Assembly (NCBI RefSeq): GCF_013141915.1
Contig: NZ_SROX01000001.1
Coordinates: 62,001-126,000, forward strand
Origin: Cupriavidus necator
GTDB lineage: Bacteria > Pseudomonadota > Gammaproteobacteria > Burkholderiales > Burkholderiaceae
Direction of reading: 5' to 3'
Length of the DNA stretch: 64,000 nt
Numbering within the stretch: the stretch's first letter is position 1; each line of letters opens with the position of its first letter. This document shows positions 1 through 8,026 of this stretch, piece after piece. The notes under the pieces are model-generated. The model was not told the DNA's origin and did not search any database. It saw nothing but the letters and a program-made list of their open reading frames with translations. The position numbers and the translations under genes were made by a program.

Positions 1-177
1 CGTCACCCACAAGATGCCTGGTGCCAGCGCGCGCAGCTGCTGCGGTTCGGGGCCGATCGCCAGCGGGAACAGGCTCGCGGCCATGACAAAGAACACCACC
101 CCGGCAAGCAGGCTGCCGCGCCGCCGCCACGATAGCGAGACATCGTGCGCGACAATGGCGGCGAGCGTGCGCATCAT
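1..177 (-). CDS. ccmB: Heme exporter subunit CcmB (5' part only)
   Basis: CcmB is the membrane subunit of the CcmAB(C) machinery that serves periplasmic cytochrome c maturation. Only the first 59 codons lie in the window; the gene runs off the left edge. The N-terminus shows a short basic stretch (WRRRG) followed by a hydrophobic segment, then the conserved Pro-Leu-Ala-Ile-Gly-Pro-Glu-Pro-Gln block and the APGILWV motif typical of CcmB. The start overlaps the ccmA stop in an ATGA arrangement, so the two are translationally coupled. It follows nap genes, as in the E. coli nap-ccm operon, and would supply hemes for NapB and NapC. Confidence 0.85.
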   Translation of the reverse strand, partial: MMRTLAAIVAHDVSLSWRRRGSLLAGVVFFVMAASLFPLAIGPEPQQLRALAPGILWVT

Positions 178-821
178 GCCGATCCGCCCAGGCGCAGCAC
201 CGCGCCGGCGGCCGGCAGCAGCTGGTGCGTGGCGATCACGGCCATGCCGCCCGCGGCCAGGTGCGCGTCAAGCTGGTGCTGGAAGCGCGCGCACGCCTCG
301 GCGTCCAGCGCGGTGACCGGTTCGTCCAGCAGCCACAAGGCGCGCGGCGCCAGCGCCAGCCGCGCCAGCGCGACGCGCCGCCGCTGGCCTTGCGAGAGCG
401 TGCGCACCGGCACCTGCGCGACCCGCTCCAGCCCTTGCGCGGCGAGGGCGCGCGCGACGCTGTCGGCGCGCTGGCCGGCATCGGCATGGCGACCCGCGAG
501 GCGGGCGGCAAAGCGCAGGTTCTCGGCCGGGGTCAGGTCGACGTCAATGCCGTTCGCGTGGCCAAGGTAGGCCAGCGCCTGCTGAAAATCCGGGTCGGCG
601 GCGCGCAGCGGGCGGCCGTGCCAGTGCAGCGTGCCGGCATCCGCGCTGGCCAGGCCGCACAGCACGCGTAGCAGGGTGGTCTTGCCGCTGCCGTTGGCGC
701 CCAGCACCTGCAGCAGCCCGCCCGGTGCGAGGCCGAGGTCGATGCCATGTAATACCGGACGGCCGGCACGCGACACCGCCAGGCCGCTGGCGCTGAGCAC
801 GGGCGCAGCGGCACGCGTCAT
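174..821 (-). CDS. ccmA: Cytochrome c maturation ABC ATPase CcmA
   Basis: ATPase of the CcmAB complex that drives release of holo-CcmE during cytochrome c assembly; cytoplasmic face of the inner membrane. 215 residues, usual for the family. Walker [11 protein letters not shown] lies near residue 38, the signature LSQGQRRR and Walker [12 protein letters not shown] follow in the second half. The ATG at 821 overlaps the napC stop (ATGA), so the gene is cotranslated with the nap operon. A much longer in-frame extension upstream exists but is antisense-like read-through across napC and is not used. Confidence 0.93.
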   Translation of the reverse strand: MTRAAAPVLSASGLAVSRAGRPVLHGIDLGLAPGGLLQVLGANGSGKTTLLRVLCGLASADAGTLHWHGRPLRAADPDFQQALAYLGHANGIDVDLTPAENLRFAARLAGRHADAGQRADSVARALAAQGLERVAQVPVRTLSQGQRRRVALARLALAPRALWLLDEPVTALDAEACARFQHQLDAHLAAGGMAVIATHQLLPAAGAVLRLGGSA

Positions 822-1414
822 TGCTCCTCGGCTTTGGAGATGTCGGGAAGATGGTGGGCGATGCCCTTGTGGCAGTCGATGCAGGTCTTCTCCTTGTTGG
901 CCAGGTAGGTCGAATGCATGGCCTGCGCGCGGGGGCTCTGCCGCGTAAAGTCCATCGACTGGTAGTCGTGGCAGTTGCGGCATTCCAGCGAATCGTTGGC
1001 CTTGAAGCGGGCCCACTCGTGCTGCGCCAGCGTGAGCCGGTGCGCCTGGAATTTCTCGCGGGTGTCGACGGTGCCGAAGATCTTGGCCCAGACCTCCTTG
1101 GACGCCTGCATCTTGCGCGCCATCTTGCTGGTCCAGTTGTGCGGCACATGGCAGTCCGAGCACTTGGCGCGCACGCCGCTGCGGTTGGTGAAATGGATGG
1201 TGCCCTGCAGCTCCTGGTAGACGTTGTCGCGCATTTCGTGGCAGCCGGTGCAGAACTGCTCGGTGTTGGTCAGTTCCAGCGCGGTATTGAATGCGCCCCA
1301 GAACACCACCCCGGCGATAAAGCCGCCGAGCGTCAGGAAGGCCAGGCTGAAGTACGCGCTTGGCTGGTTGATGGTTCGCCAGTAACGCTTGATCAGGTCG
1401 AGCATGGCGCGCAC
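818..1414 (-). CDS. napC: Tetraheme c-type cytochrome NapC
   Basis: Membrane-anchored quinol dehydrogenase of the NapC/NirT family that passes electrons from the quinol pool to NapB-NapA. 198 residues: a single N-terminal membrane anchor (about residues 20-42, rich in Ala/Gly/Phe) and four CxxCH heme sites (CTGCH, CSDCH, CRNCH, CIDCH). Start could also be the Met three codons downstream. It lies 3 bp after napB and overlaps ccmA. Identity is secure from the four hemes, the anchor and its place in the operon. Confidence 0.95.
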   Translation of the reverse strand: MRAMLDLIKRYWRTINQPSAYFSLAFLTLGGFIAGVVFWGAFNTALELTNTEQFCTGCHEMRDNVYQELQGTIHFTNRSGVRAKCSDCHVPHNWTSKMARKMQASKEVWAKIFGTVDTREKFQAHRLTLAQHEWARFKANDSLECRNCHDYQSMDFTRQSPRAQAMHSTYLANKEKTCIDCHKGIAHHLPDISKAEEQ

Positions 1415-1417
1415 CCG

Positions 1418-1918
1418 CTAGTTGGACGAGCCCTTGGTGCCGGGCTTGCGCTTGAGCAGCTGCTCGACGTCGACGAAGCTGTTGCCCACCAGCGGCTTGG
1501 CGTCGGCCTGCGGCACGTGGCACTGCGTGCAGAAGTAGCGGCGCGGCGAGACGTCGGCCAGCACGTTGTTGTTGCGGTCCATATAGTGGGTGATGCTGAC
1601 CGGGATCGCCTGGGTCTCTTCGGTACGGGTGCGGGCGTGGCAGAACATGCAGCGGTTGAAGTCCTTGTCGAGCTGGTAGCCGTCGATCTTGTGCGGGATC
1701 GTGGGCGGCTGCATGGTGTAGTTGCGGGTGCGGCGGATGTCCTTGTTCTCGGTGGGGTAGAGCAGCGGCGCCTTGGCTTCATTGGCGATGGGCGTGGGCC
1801 CGCGCATCGCGTCGACGACCCCCTGTGCGTGCGCGGGGCCGGCGGCCTGCGGCGCGAGCACGGCCAGCAGCAGTGCGCACACGGCCAGCAGCGGCATCCA
1901 GGATCGGCTTGGCTTCAT
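1418..1918 (-). CDS. napB: Periplasmic nitrate reductase diheme subunit NapB
   Basis: Small diheme cytochrome that shuttles electrons from NapC to NapA in the periplasm. 166 residues with a Sec signal peptide (hydrophobic stretch ending in AHAQ near residue 32) and two heme sites, CMFCH and CTQCH. The conserved PP-x-IPHKIDGY-like segment before the first heme is typical of NapB. It sits between napA (24 bp gap) and napC (3 bp gap) in the same orientation. Confidence 0.95.
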   Translation of the reverse strand: MKPSRSWMPLLAVCALLLAVLAPQAAGPAHAQGVVDAMRGPTPIANEAKAPLLYPTENKDIRRTRNYTMQPPTIPHKIDGYQLDKDFNRCMFCHARTRTEETQAIPVSITHYMDRNNNVLADVSPRRYFCTQCHVPQADAKPLVGNSFVDVEQLLKRKPGTKGSSN

Positions 1919-1942
1919 GGCGTCTCCCTGTTCGGTTGCGGG

Positions 1943-4438
1943 CTAGACCTTGACGATCTTGACCGCGCACTTCTTGAAGTCGGTCTGCAGCGAGATCGGG
2001 CAGGTGGCGTCCAGCGTCACCTTGTTGATCAGCTGGCTGGCATCGAACCACGGCACGAACACCAGGCCGCGCGGCGGCGCGTCGCGCCCGCGGGTTTCGA
2101 TGCGCGAGCGCATCCGGCCGCGCCGGGACACCACCTCGACCTCGACGCCGCGGCGCAATCCCATGGCCTTGGCGTCTTCCGGATGCATGAACACCACCGC
2201 GTTGGGAAAGGCGCGGTACAGCTCGGGCACGCGCCGCGTCATCGAGCCGGAGTGCCAGTGCTCCAGCACGCGGCCGGTGGCCAGCCAGAACGGGTATTCC
2301 TGGTCGGGCGCTTCGGGTGGCGGTTCGTAGGGCAGGGCGAAGATCACGGCCTTGCCGTCGGGGTTGCCATAGAACTGGTAGCCGGTGCCGGCCTTGACGT
2401 ACGGGTCGCTGCCCTCGCGGTAGCGCCAGCGCGTTTCCTTGCCGTTGACCACCGGCCAGCGCAGCCCGCGCGCCTCGTGATAGGCATCGAACGGGGCCAG
2501 GTCGTGGCCGTGGCCGCGGCCGAAGCTGGCGTACTCTTCGAACAGCCCCTTCTGCACGTAGAAGCCAAAGGCCTTGGCCTCGGCGTTCTGGTAGTCGGCG
2601 TCGATCTCCTTGAGCGGGAACTTGTCGACCTGGCCGTTGCGGTAGAGCACGTCGAACAGGGTTTTGCCGCGGTACTCGGGCTTTTTCGCGATCAGGTCGG
2701 CGGGCCAGACGTCCTCGACCTTGAAGCGCTTGGAGAACTCCATCAGCTGCCACAGGTCGGAGCGGGACTCGCCCGGCGCATCGACCAGCTGGTGCCAGAA
2801 CTGCGTGCGGCGCTCGGCATTGCCGTAGGCGCCTTCCTTTTCCACCCACATCGCGCTGGGCAGGATCAGGTCGGCAGCGAGCGCGGTCACGGTGGGATAG
2901 GCGTCGGACACCACCACGAAGTTCTGCGGGTTGCGATAGCCCGGCAGGCCTTCTTCCATCAGGTTGGCCGCGGCCTGCATGTTGTTGTTGACCTGCACCC
3001 AGTAGGCGTTGAGCTTGCCGTCCTTGAGCATGCGGTTCTGCAGCACGGCGTGGTAGCCGGGCTTGTCGGGGATGGTGCCGGCGGGCAGCTTCCAGATGCG
3101 CTCGGCTTCCTCGCGGTGCTTGGGGTTGGTCACCACCATGTCGGCGGGCAGCCGGTGCGAGAAGGTGCCCACCTCGCGTGCGGTGCCGCACGCCGACGGC
3201 TGCCCGGTCAGCGAGAACGGGCTGTTGCCCGGCGTGGCGATCTTGCCGGTCAGCAGGTGCAGGTTATAGACCATGTTGTTGGCCCAGCTGCCGCGCGTAT
3301 GCTGGTTGAAGCCCATGGTCCACAGCGACATCACCTTGATGTTGGGGTCGGCATAGAGCTCGGCCAGCTGGTCGAGCTTGGCCTTGGGGACGCCCGACAG
3401 CTTGCTGACGGTATCGGCGTCGTACTTGGCGACGAAGCGCGCGAAGTCGTCGAAGGAAATCGGGCGCGACGCGCCCGGATCGGCCGCGTTCTTGGCGGCT
3501 TTCTGCAGCGGATGTTCAGGTCGCAGGCCATAGCCGATATCGGTCACGCCTTCCTTGAACACGGTGTGCTTGTTGACGAAGTCCTTGTTGACCTTGTTGT
3601 TCTTGATGATGTAGTGGGCGATGTAGTTCATCATCGCCAGGTCGGTTTGCGGCTTGAAGATGACCGGGATGTCGGCCAGGTCGAACGAGCGGTGCGTAAA
3701 GGTCGACAGCACCGCCACGCGGGTCTTCGGATGGCTCAGGCGCCGGTCGGTGATGCGCGTCCACAGGATCGGGTGCATCTCGGCCATGTTCGAGCCCCAC
3801 AGCACGAAGGCGTCGGCGGCTTCAAAGTCGTCGTAGCAGCCCATCGGCTCGTCCATGCCGAAGGTGCGCATGAAGCCCTGTACGGCCGACGCCATGCAGT
3901 GGCGCGCATTGGGATCGAGGTTGTTGGAGCGAAAGCCCGCCTTCATCAGCTTGGACGCGGCATAGCCTTCCCAAACGGTCCACTGGCCCGAGCCGAACAT
4001 GCCTACCGCGGTCGGGCCTTTCTCTTTCAGCACGCGCTTGAATTGCTGCTCCATCTCGTCGAAGGCGCGCTCCCACGTGACCGGGGCGAATTCGCCGTTC
4101 TTGTCGAATTTGCCGTTCTTCATGCGCAGCAGAGGCTTGGTCAGCCGGTCCTGCCCGTACATGATCTTCGACAGGAAATAGCCCTTGACGCAGTTCAGGC
4201 CCTTGTTGACCTCGGCCTGCGGATCGCCGTTGGTCGCCACCACCTTGTTGTCCCGCACCGCCACCGTGACGCCGCAGCCGGTGCCGCAGAAGCGGCATGG
4301 CGCCTTGGACCACTTCAGCTTGGTTACTTCGCTGTCGGTCACCATGTTGGCGGCCCCGGCGGGTAGCGCGACCCCGGCGACGGACGCCGTGGCGGCCACC
4401 GCGGTCTGCTTGATGAAGTCACGACGCGAGATATTCAT
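1943..4438 (-). CDS. napA: Periplasmic nitrate reductase catalytic subunit NapA
   Basis: Mo-bis-MGD enzyme that reduces nitrate to nitrite in the periplasm. 831 residues from the ATG at 4438, the family length. A twin-arginine signal (SRRDFIKQ) starts at residue 4, so the protein is exported folded with its cofactor. A [4Fe-4S] cluster motif is formed by Cys48, Cys51, Cys55 and Cys83, and the Mo-ligand Cys is Cys181 in the ARHCMASAV block. The start overlaps the stop of napD, its signal-binding chaperone. An in-frame extension upstream of 4438 runs through napD and is not the real N-terminus. Confidence 0.97.
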   Translation of the reverse strand: MNISRRDFIKQTAVAATASVAGVALPAGAANMVTDSEVTKLKWSKAPCRFCGTGCGVTVAVRDNKVVATNGDPQAEVNKGLNCVKGYFLSKIMYGQDRLTKPLLRMKNGKFDKNGEFAPVTWERAFDEMEQQFKRVLKEKGPTAVGMFGSGQWTVWEGYAASKLMKAGFRSNNLDPNARHCMASAVQGFMRTFGMDEPMGCYDDFEAADAFVLWGSNMAEMHPILWTRITDRRLSHPKTRVAVLSTFTHRSFDLADIPVIFKPQTDLAMMNYIAHYIIKNNKVNKDFVNKHTVFKEGVTDIGYGLRPEHPLQKAAKNAADPGASRPISFDDFARFVAKYDADTVSKLSGVPKAKLDQLAELYADPNIKVMSLWTMGFNQHTRGSWANNMVYNLHLLTGKIATPGNSPFSLTGQPSACGTAREVGTFSHRLPADMVVTNPKHREEAERIWKLPAGTIPDKPGYHAVLQNRMLKDGKLNAYWVQVNNNMQAAANLMEEGLPGYRNPQNFVVVSDAYPTVTALAADLILPSAMWVEKEGAYGNAERRTQFWHQLVDAPGESRSDLWQLMEFSKRFKVEDVWPADLIAKKPEYRGKTLFDVLYRNGQVDKFPLKEIDADYQNAEAKAFGFYVQKGLFEEYASFGRGHGHDLAPFDAYHEARGLRWPVVNGKETRWRYREGSDPYVKAGTGYQFYGNPDGKAVIFALPYEPPPEAPDQEYPFWLATGRVLEHWHSGSMTRRVPELYRAFPNAVVFMHPEDAKAMGLRRGVEVEVVSRRGRMRSRIETRGRDAPPRGLVFVPWFDASQLINKVTLDATCPISLQTDFKKCAVKIVKV

Positions 4439-4755
4439 CGGGCGATCTCCTCGTTCATTGCCTCGGCGTCTTCGTTGTGCTGGTAAACGAGGGCCGCGGA
4501 CAGCACGCCGTCGAGCTGGTGCAGGTAGGTCAGGTGCGCGGCAATGGCGCGCGAGGTGGGCGCTTCGATGGTGACGACGAGTTTGCCGGCGTCGCTGGCG
4601 GCGTGGATCTCGGCGCCGGTGATGCCGTCGATCGCGGCCCGGACCCGGGCCACCTTGCCGGGCAGGGCATGGACGACGATACCGGCGATATGCCACTCTG
4701 CGCCGGCGGGCAGGGGCTGGATGGGGATGGCGCGTCTTGCTGCGGGCATGCGCAA
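4435..4755 (-). CDS. napD: NapA maturation chaperone NapD
   Basis: Cytoplasmic chaperone that binds the twin-arginine signal of NapA and holds it until the cofactor is inserted. 106 residues (104 if the Met two codons later is used). The [12 protein letters not shown] start of the ferredoxin-like fold and the EIHA...GKLVVTIE strand pattern are typical of NapD. It overlaps the napA start by 4 bp. Confidence 0.9.
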   Translation of the reverse strand: MRMPAARRAIPIQPLPAGAEWHIAGIVVHALPGKVARVRAAIDGITGAEIHAASDAGKLVVTIEAPTSRAIAAHLTYLHQLDGVLSAALVYQHNEDAEAMNEEIAR

Positions 4756-4813
4756 GCTCCGGTTCGATGCCGTTTCAGTCTGGGCTGCAGCTTGTTTTTA
4801 TCTGTCAAATGCC

Positions 4814-4840
4814 CCGGTGGCGGCGAGCCAGCCGCACCGG
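4814..4840 (-). other. Hairpin in the napE-napD gap
   Basis: A GC-rich inverted repeat lies between the napE stop and napD. On the transcribed strand arms CCGGTG and CACCGG are extended inward by CGGC and GCCG with one bulged base, giving about ten pairs round a 5-nt loop. There is no T-run, so it is more likely an mRNA processing or stability element separating napE from napDABC than a terminator. Confidence 0.35.
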
Positions 4841-4852
4841 CCTGCCGGTCGC

Positions 4853-5017
4853 CTAGTGTGACGGGGGACCGCTGATCAGCTGGGTCATCCATACGATGAA
4901 CCCATAGCCCGCAACGATGATGACGGACAGTACCGGCACCATGACAGTGGTCAGGAAAAGGAAACTGCGCAGTTCTTCTTGCTTGCGCTGCGGGTCGTGG
5001 GCTTCACCGGTTTCCAT
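4853..5017 (-). CDS. napE: Small membrane protein NapE
   Basis: 54-residue single-span membrane protein of the NapE family, first gene of the napEDABC type of operon. The N-terminus is polar and charged (residues 1-17), followed by one hydrophobic helix (about 19-46) rich in Val, Ile and Leu with the conserved VPVLSVIIVAGYGF-type core, and a short tail. Its function is not established; it is found only with nap operons. ATG at 5017 was chosen because homologues begin with such a short polar head; the shine-dalgarno is weak. Confidence 0.88.
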   Translation of the reverse strand: METGEAHDPQRKQEELRSFLFLTTVMVPVLSVIIVAGYGFIVWMTQLISGPPSH

Positions 5018-5074
5018 TGTGGGTTGACGTTTTCGGCAGGAAGGGATCGGGCGCGGCACGCGACGCGTTACACC

Positions 5075-5103
5075 ATTAAAGGAAGCGCAAGCCAAGGTGT
5101 CAA
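5075..5103 (-). promoter_or_regulatory. Sigma-70-type promoter of the nap operon
   Basis: On the minus strand a perfect TTGACA (5098-5103) is followed after 17 bp by TTTAAT (5075-5080), leaving a leader of about 50 nt before napE. An inverted repeat with arms CACGGC and GCCGTG (5113-5118, 5125-5130) lies just upstream of the -35 box and may be an operator. I see no good FNR or NarP box, which fits the aerobically used napEDABC type. Confidence 0.6.
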
Positions 5104-5218
5104 GACTGCACTCACGGCGGGCAAGCCGTGACGGGCGCAAGATGCGGCAGGGGCCGCAATGCCGGCAACGCAATCCCCCAATTGCGGTAGCGGGCGCCAG
5201 GCCACCCGCGGGCGGATA

Positions 5219-5252
5219 TATCACCTGGTGATAGGTCTGCTAGTGATAGGTC
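5219..5252. repeat. Iterated GTGATAGGTC and TATCACC palindrome
   Basis: The 10-mer GTGATAGGTC occurs at 5228-5237 and 5243-5252 (15-bp period). The first copy overlaps a 15-bp near-perfect palindrome, TATCACC-T-GGTGATA (5219-5233). The second copy encodes the last codons of the fimbrin-like gene, so the unit may be a small tail duplication or part of a 3' end structure. Confidence 0.5.
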
Positions 5253-5584
5253 ACCAAGACCAGGTAGGCAGGTGCCGCGCTGCCCGTGGTGGCGCGCGCA
5301 GCCTGGACTTCCAGGCTGGCCACGCCGATTCGTGTCAGCCCCTGCAGCGGCCCGGGTGTCACGGCAAAGGGCGCCGACACGACCTGCCCCGTTGGCTGCT
5401 GGCAACTGGCCTGCAGCTGGCCGGCAGACTGCCGGAAGTCGCATGAGGGGTACGTGATCGCCCCCAGGAATGTGATGGTGCCGGTTTGCGCGGCAGCGCC
5501 GTCGATTCCCGCGATCGACAGCACCGTGGCTGCGGCGAGCCGGCCCGCCATGGCGGCGGCCTTCCTGCTCCGTTCAAGCGACAT
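5240..5584 (-). CDS. Small secreted fimbrin-like protein
   Basis: 114-residue exported protein of unknown role. A Sec signal peptide ends at AAAQ (about residue 32). The mature N-terminus, with the pattern T-G-x-I-x-F-x-G-x-I followed by a Pro-Ser-Cys, resembles the first strand of type 1 pilus subunits, and a second Cys about 15 residues on could form the usual disulfide. It is, however, shorter than a full pilin (about 150-180 residues) and no chaperone or usher gene is near. ATG at 5584 has GAGG about six bases upstream; an upstream in-frame GTG has none. It may be a solitary fimbrial-fold protein or a remnant. Confidence 0.6.
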   Translation of the reverse strand: MSLERSRKAAAMAGRLAAATVLSIAGIDGAAAQTGTITFLGAITYPSCDFRQSAGQLQASCQQPTGQVVSAPFAVTPGPLQGLTRIGVASLEVQAARATTGSAAPAYLVLVTYH

Positions 5585-5761
5585 GTCTGACCTCACGATA
5601 GTTAGTGCGGCGCCGACCGGGCCGCCATGCTCATCGCGTACCGTGCAGGCCCACCAATTCGCGTGTGGGCTGACTTCAGCATAGCCCCGCGTCCAGACGG
5701 CTTTCCGTGCTTAAGACAGTTCGGTGGAAGTTGCGGGGATCCGCCCGGCGCTTGCCCGTGA

Positions 5762-7006
5762 CTACGCCGCGCCGCGCAGGATCAGCCGCGAGCGGGCAAA
5801 GCCGGCATGGGTCTGCAATGCCTGCATCAGCTGCGCGGACGGCACGCGGTCCAGGTCGGTGACCACGTAGCCGGTGTGGCCGCGCGTCTGCAGGTGCTGG
5901 CCGGTGATATTCACCCCCTCCTGCGCCAGCAGCGTGTTCAGCGCAGCGAGCGCGCCCGGCGCGTTGCCGTGCACGTTGAGCAGGCGCGCCGGCGCATGCA
6001 GCGGACCGGGATCGACCTCGGGGAAGTTGACCGCGCCGATGGTGCCGCCGGTGGCCAGGAAATGCGCGAGCTTGGCCGCCACTTCGGTGCCGATGTTTTC
6101 CTGCGCTTCTTCGGTGCTGCCGCCGACGTGCGGGGTCAGCAGCACGTTGGGCAGGTTCTGCAGCTCGCTGGTGAACGGATCCTGGTTGGTCTTGGGCTCT
6201 TCCGGGAACACGTCGATGGCCGCGCCGCCCAGGCGCTTGTCGCGCAGCGCCGTGGCCAGCGCCGCGATGTCGACCACGCTGCCGCGCGAGGCGTTGATCA
6301 GGATCGCGCCCGGCTTGCACGCCGCCAGGATGTTGGCATCGATCATATTGCGCGTGCGCGGCGTGGCCGGCACGTGCAGGGTCACTACGTCGGCCTGCGA
6401 CACCGCTTCTTCGAGCGAGCCGGCGGCGCGCGCCGAACCGTGCGAGAGCCGCGCCAAGACATCGTAGTAGACCACGCGCATGCCCATCGATTCGGCCAGC
6501 ACGCCCACCTGCGAGCCGATGTTGCCGTAGCCGACGATGGCAATGGTCTTGCCGCGCGCCTCGAACGCGCCGCTGGCGCCCTTGGCCCATTGGCCGGCAT
6601 GCGCCAGCGTGTTCTTCTCGGGAATCCGGCGCAGCAGCATCACCGCTTCGGCCACCACCAGCTCGGCCACCGAGCGGGTGTTGGAAAAGGGCGCGTTGAA
6701 CACCGGGATGCCGGCGGCGGTGGCTGCATCCAGGTCGACCTGCGAGGTGCCGATGCAGAAGCAGCCGATCGAAAGCAGTTCCGGTGCGCTGTGGATGTCG
6801 TCGGCACGCAGGTGGGTGGCGGAGCGGATGCCGATCACGTCATGGCTGGCCAGCACCTGGCGCAGTTCGGCGCCGGCCAGGGCGCCGGGGCGGCGCTCGA
6901 CCTGCAGGCCGGCTTCGGCCAGCCGGGCGTTGGCGCTCTGGTGGATGTTCTCGAGCAGGATGGCTGTGGTCACGTTGGTTTTCCGCAGGAAAAGGTGGGC
7001 GGGCAT
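5762..7006 (-). CDS. serA: D-3-phosphoglycerate dehydrogenase (SerA type, ACT domain)
   Basis: Oxidises 3-phosphoglycerate to 3-phosphohydroxypyruvate, first step of serine synthesis. About 410 residues, E. coli SerA-like: substrate domain, NAD-binding Rossmann motif GYGNIG around residue 163, catalytic Arg in INASRGSVVD, Glu in PEEP and His in LTPHVGGST, then a C-terminal ACT domain (about residues 335-414) for serine feedback. The pattern SIGCFCIGT-QVDLDAA is highly conserved. Start may instead be the GTG at 6973, preceded by GGA and beginning TTAILLE as in homologues. Single gene with no operon partner. Confidence 0.92.
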   Translation of the reverse strand: MPAHLFLRKTNVTTAILLENIHQSANARLAEAGLQVERRPGALAGAELRQVLASHDVIGIRSATHLRADDIHSAPELLSIGCFCIGTSQVDLDAATAAGIPVFNAPFSNTRSVAELVVAEAVMLLRRIPEKNTLAHAGQWAKGASGAFEARGKTIAIVGYGNIGSQVGVLAESMGMRVVYYDVLARLSHGSARAAGSLEEAVSQADVVTLHVPATPRTRNMIDANILAACKPGAILINASRGSVVDIAALATALRDKRLGGAAIDVFPEEPKTNQDPFTSELQNLPNVLLTPHVGGSTEEAQENIGTEVAAKLAHFLATGGTIGAVNFPEVDPGPLHAPARLLNVHGNAPGALAALNTLLAQEGVNITGQHLQTRGHTGYVVTDLDRVPSAQLMQALQTHAGFARSRLILRGAA

Positions 7007-7088
7007 TGCCGCATCGCCCCCATTCTGCGCGCAAAACGCAAGCCGGGCCGGGGAGCCCCTGCTGCCGGCATTGGCACCGGCCGCGGTG

Positions 7089-7616
7089 TCAGCGCGCGTG
7101 GCGGGCGTCGCCCCCGAGCGGATCGACGATGATCATGGTCTGTCGCAGCACCCCGGCATTGTCAAAGTAGCAGCTGAAGTGCGCCGTCTGCAGGCCGTCC
7201 TTGTACATGCGCCAGGACCATGCTTCGCGCTGCATCAGCGGGTAATACTGCACCGGCTCCCGTGGCAGTCCGAAATGCTGCTGCACGTCCTGCTTGGTCC
7301 AGACCCCGACCTGGGCGCGATAGATCTCGGCCTCGGTCAGCATCTGGCGGTAGCGGGTGAGCTTGCCGGCGGCGTCGAAGTCGGCGGCGTAGACCTCATG
7401 GCCGAACGGCTGGCGCGACCAGAGCCAGCGGGTGGTGCCATCGGCGAGGCGGTGGGTCTCGGTCGGTGGTCCGAAAGTGTTGCGCACAGCGCTTTCAGGG
7501 CTGCCGATCATCTGCCTGCCGGTCTGTTCCGGCTGCAGGGTGGCGCAGGCGCCCGACAGGACTGCGGCAACGCACAGGCCGCCGAGGCGTCGGGGGGATA
7601 GGAACCAGGCTGTCAT
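7089..7616 (-). CDS. Outer-membrane lipoprotein with SmpA/BamE-like repeats
   Basis: 175-residue lipoprotein: signal peptide with lipobox LSGAC, Cys near residue 24. The mature part carries two short copies of a G-x-S/D-x-x-x-V-x-x-x-F-G-x-P pattern (GSPESAVRNTFGPP and KQDVQQHFGLP), the start of the BamE/SmpA-like fold, each followed by a W/Y-rich strand segment. Function unknown; such proteins are common in Burkholderiaceae. GGAG is placed 8 bases before the ATG at 7616. Confidence 0.7.
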   Translation of the reverse strand: MTAWFLSPRRLGGLCVAAVLSGACATLQPEQTGRQMIGSPESAVRNTFGPPTETHRLADGTTRWLWSRQPFGHEVYAADFDAAGKLTRYRQMLTEAEIYRAQVGVWTKQDVQQHFGLPREPVQYYPLMQREAWSWRMYKDGLQTAHFSCYFDNAGVLRQTMIIVDPLGGDARHAR

Positions 7617-7689
7617 GGCGCGCTCCTGCGGAGGGAGAAAGATCCGCAGTGGCCATTGTCCGGCTGGCGGGCCGGTCCCGGCAACACCG

Positions 7690-7707
7690 GCCGGCAGCGC
7701 TGCCGGC
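7690..7707. terminator. 18-bp perfect palindrome after the small lipoprotein gene
   Basis: GCCGGCAGC followed directly by its complement GCTGCCGGC, 7 bp beyond the stop of the gene at 7714. It would form a hairpin in the minus-strand transcript. No T-run follows, so intrinsic termination is unproven. Confidence 0.35.
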
Positions 7708-7713
7708 GCGGGC

Positions 7714-7908
7714 TTAGCAGCGGCCCTTCTTGGCCTGGCCCGGCGGGCAGAACGATTCGTTGCCGTACGGGTCGATGCGGCAATTGCCTTTCTTGGCCTG
7801 GCCCGGCGGGCAGCCCTGCGGACCGCCGCCGTAGTCGTCATAAGGGGCTACCACGCAGCCGCCGAGCAGTGCGCTGCACGCGACCAGAAGGGCGAGGATG
7901 GATTTCAT
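7714..7908 (-). CDS. Small lipoprotein with two CPPGQAKKG repeats
   Basis: 64 residues. Signal peptide with lipobox LLGGC (Cys18), a short acidic/Gly linker, then two copies of Cys-Pro-Pro-Gly-Gln-Ala-Lys-Lys-Gly about 21 residues apart, each followed by a further Cys (NC and RC). The DNA repeat behind it is a 24-bp identical block (7727-7750 and 7790-7813), so the second unit arose by a recent duplication or is strongly constrained. AAGGAG sits before the ATG at 7908. No function is known to me; four paired cysteines suggest disulfide or metal cross-links at the envelope. Confidence 0.8.
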   Translation of the reverse strand: MKSILALLVACSALLGGCVVAPYDDYGGGPQGCPPGQAKKGNCRIDPYGNESFCPPGQAKKGRC

Positions 7909-8026
7909 TGCATTCTCCTTGTTGTGGGGATTCCGTTTGCGACAGGAGAATAGATTGTGCCAGTGTGGTTGTCTGTAAGGAATCGTGAACGCCGCGAGGG
8001 GTGCATGCCATGGACACCGTCCCAGC

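Noticed and set aside
821..4366. 1181-codon open frame on the plus strand
   Set aside because: Antisense to napC, napB and napA, which have clear motifs. It is His/Val/Gly-rich without domains, the usual result of high GC at third positions.
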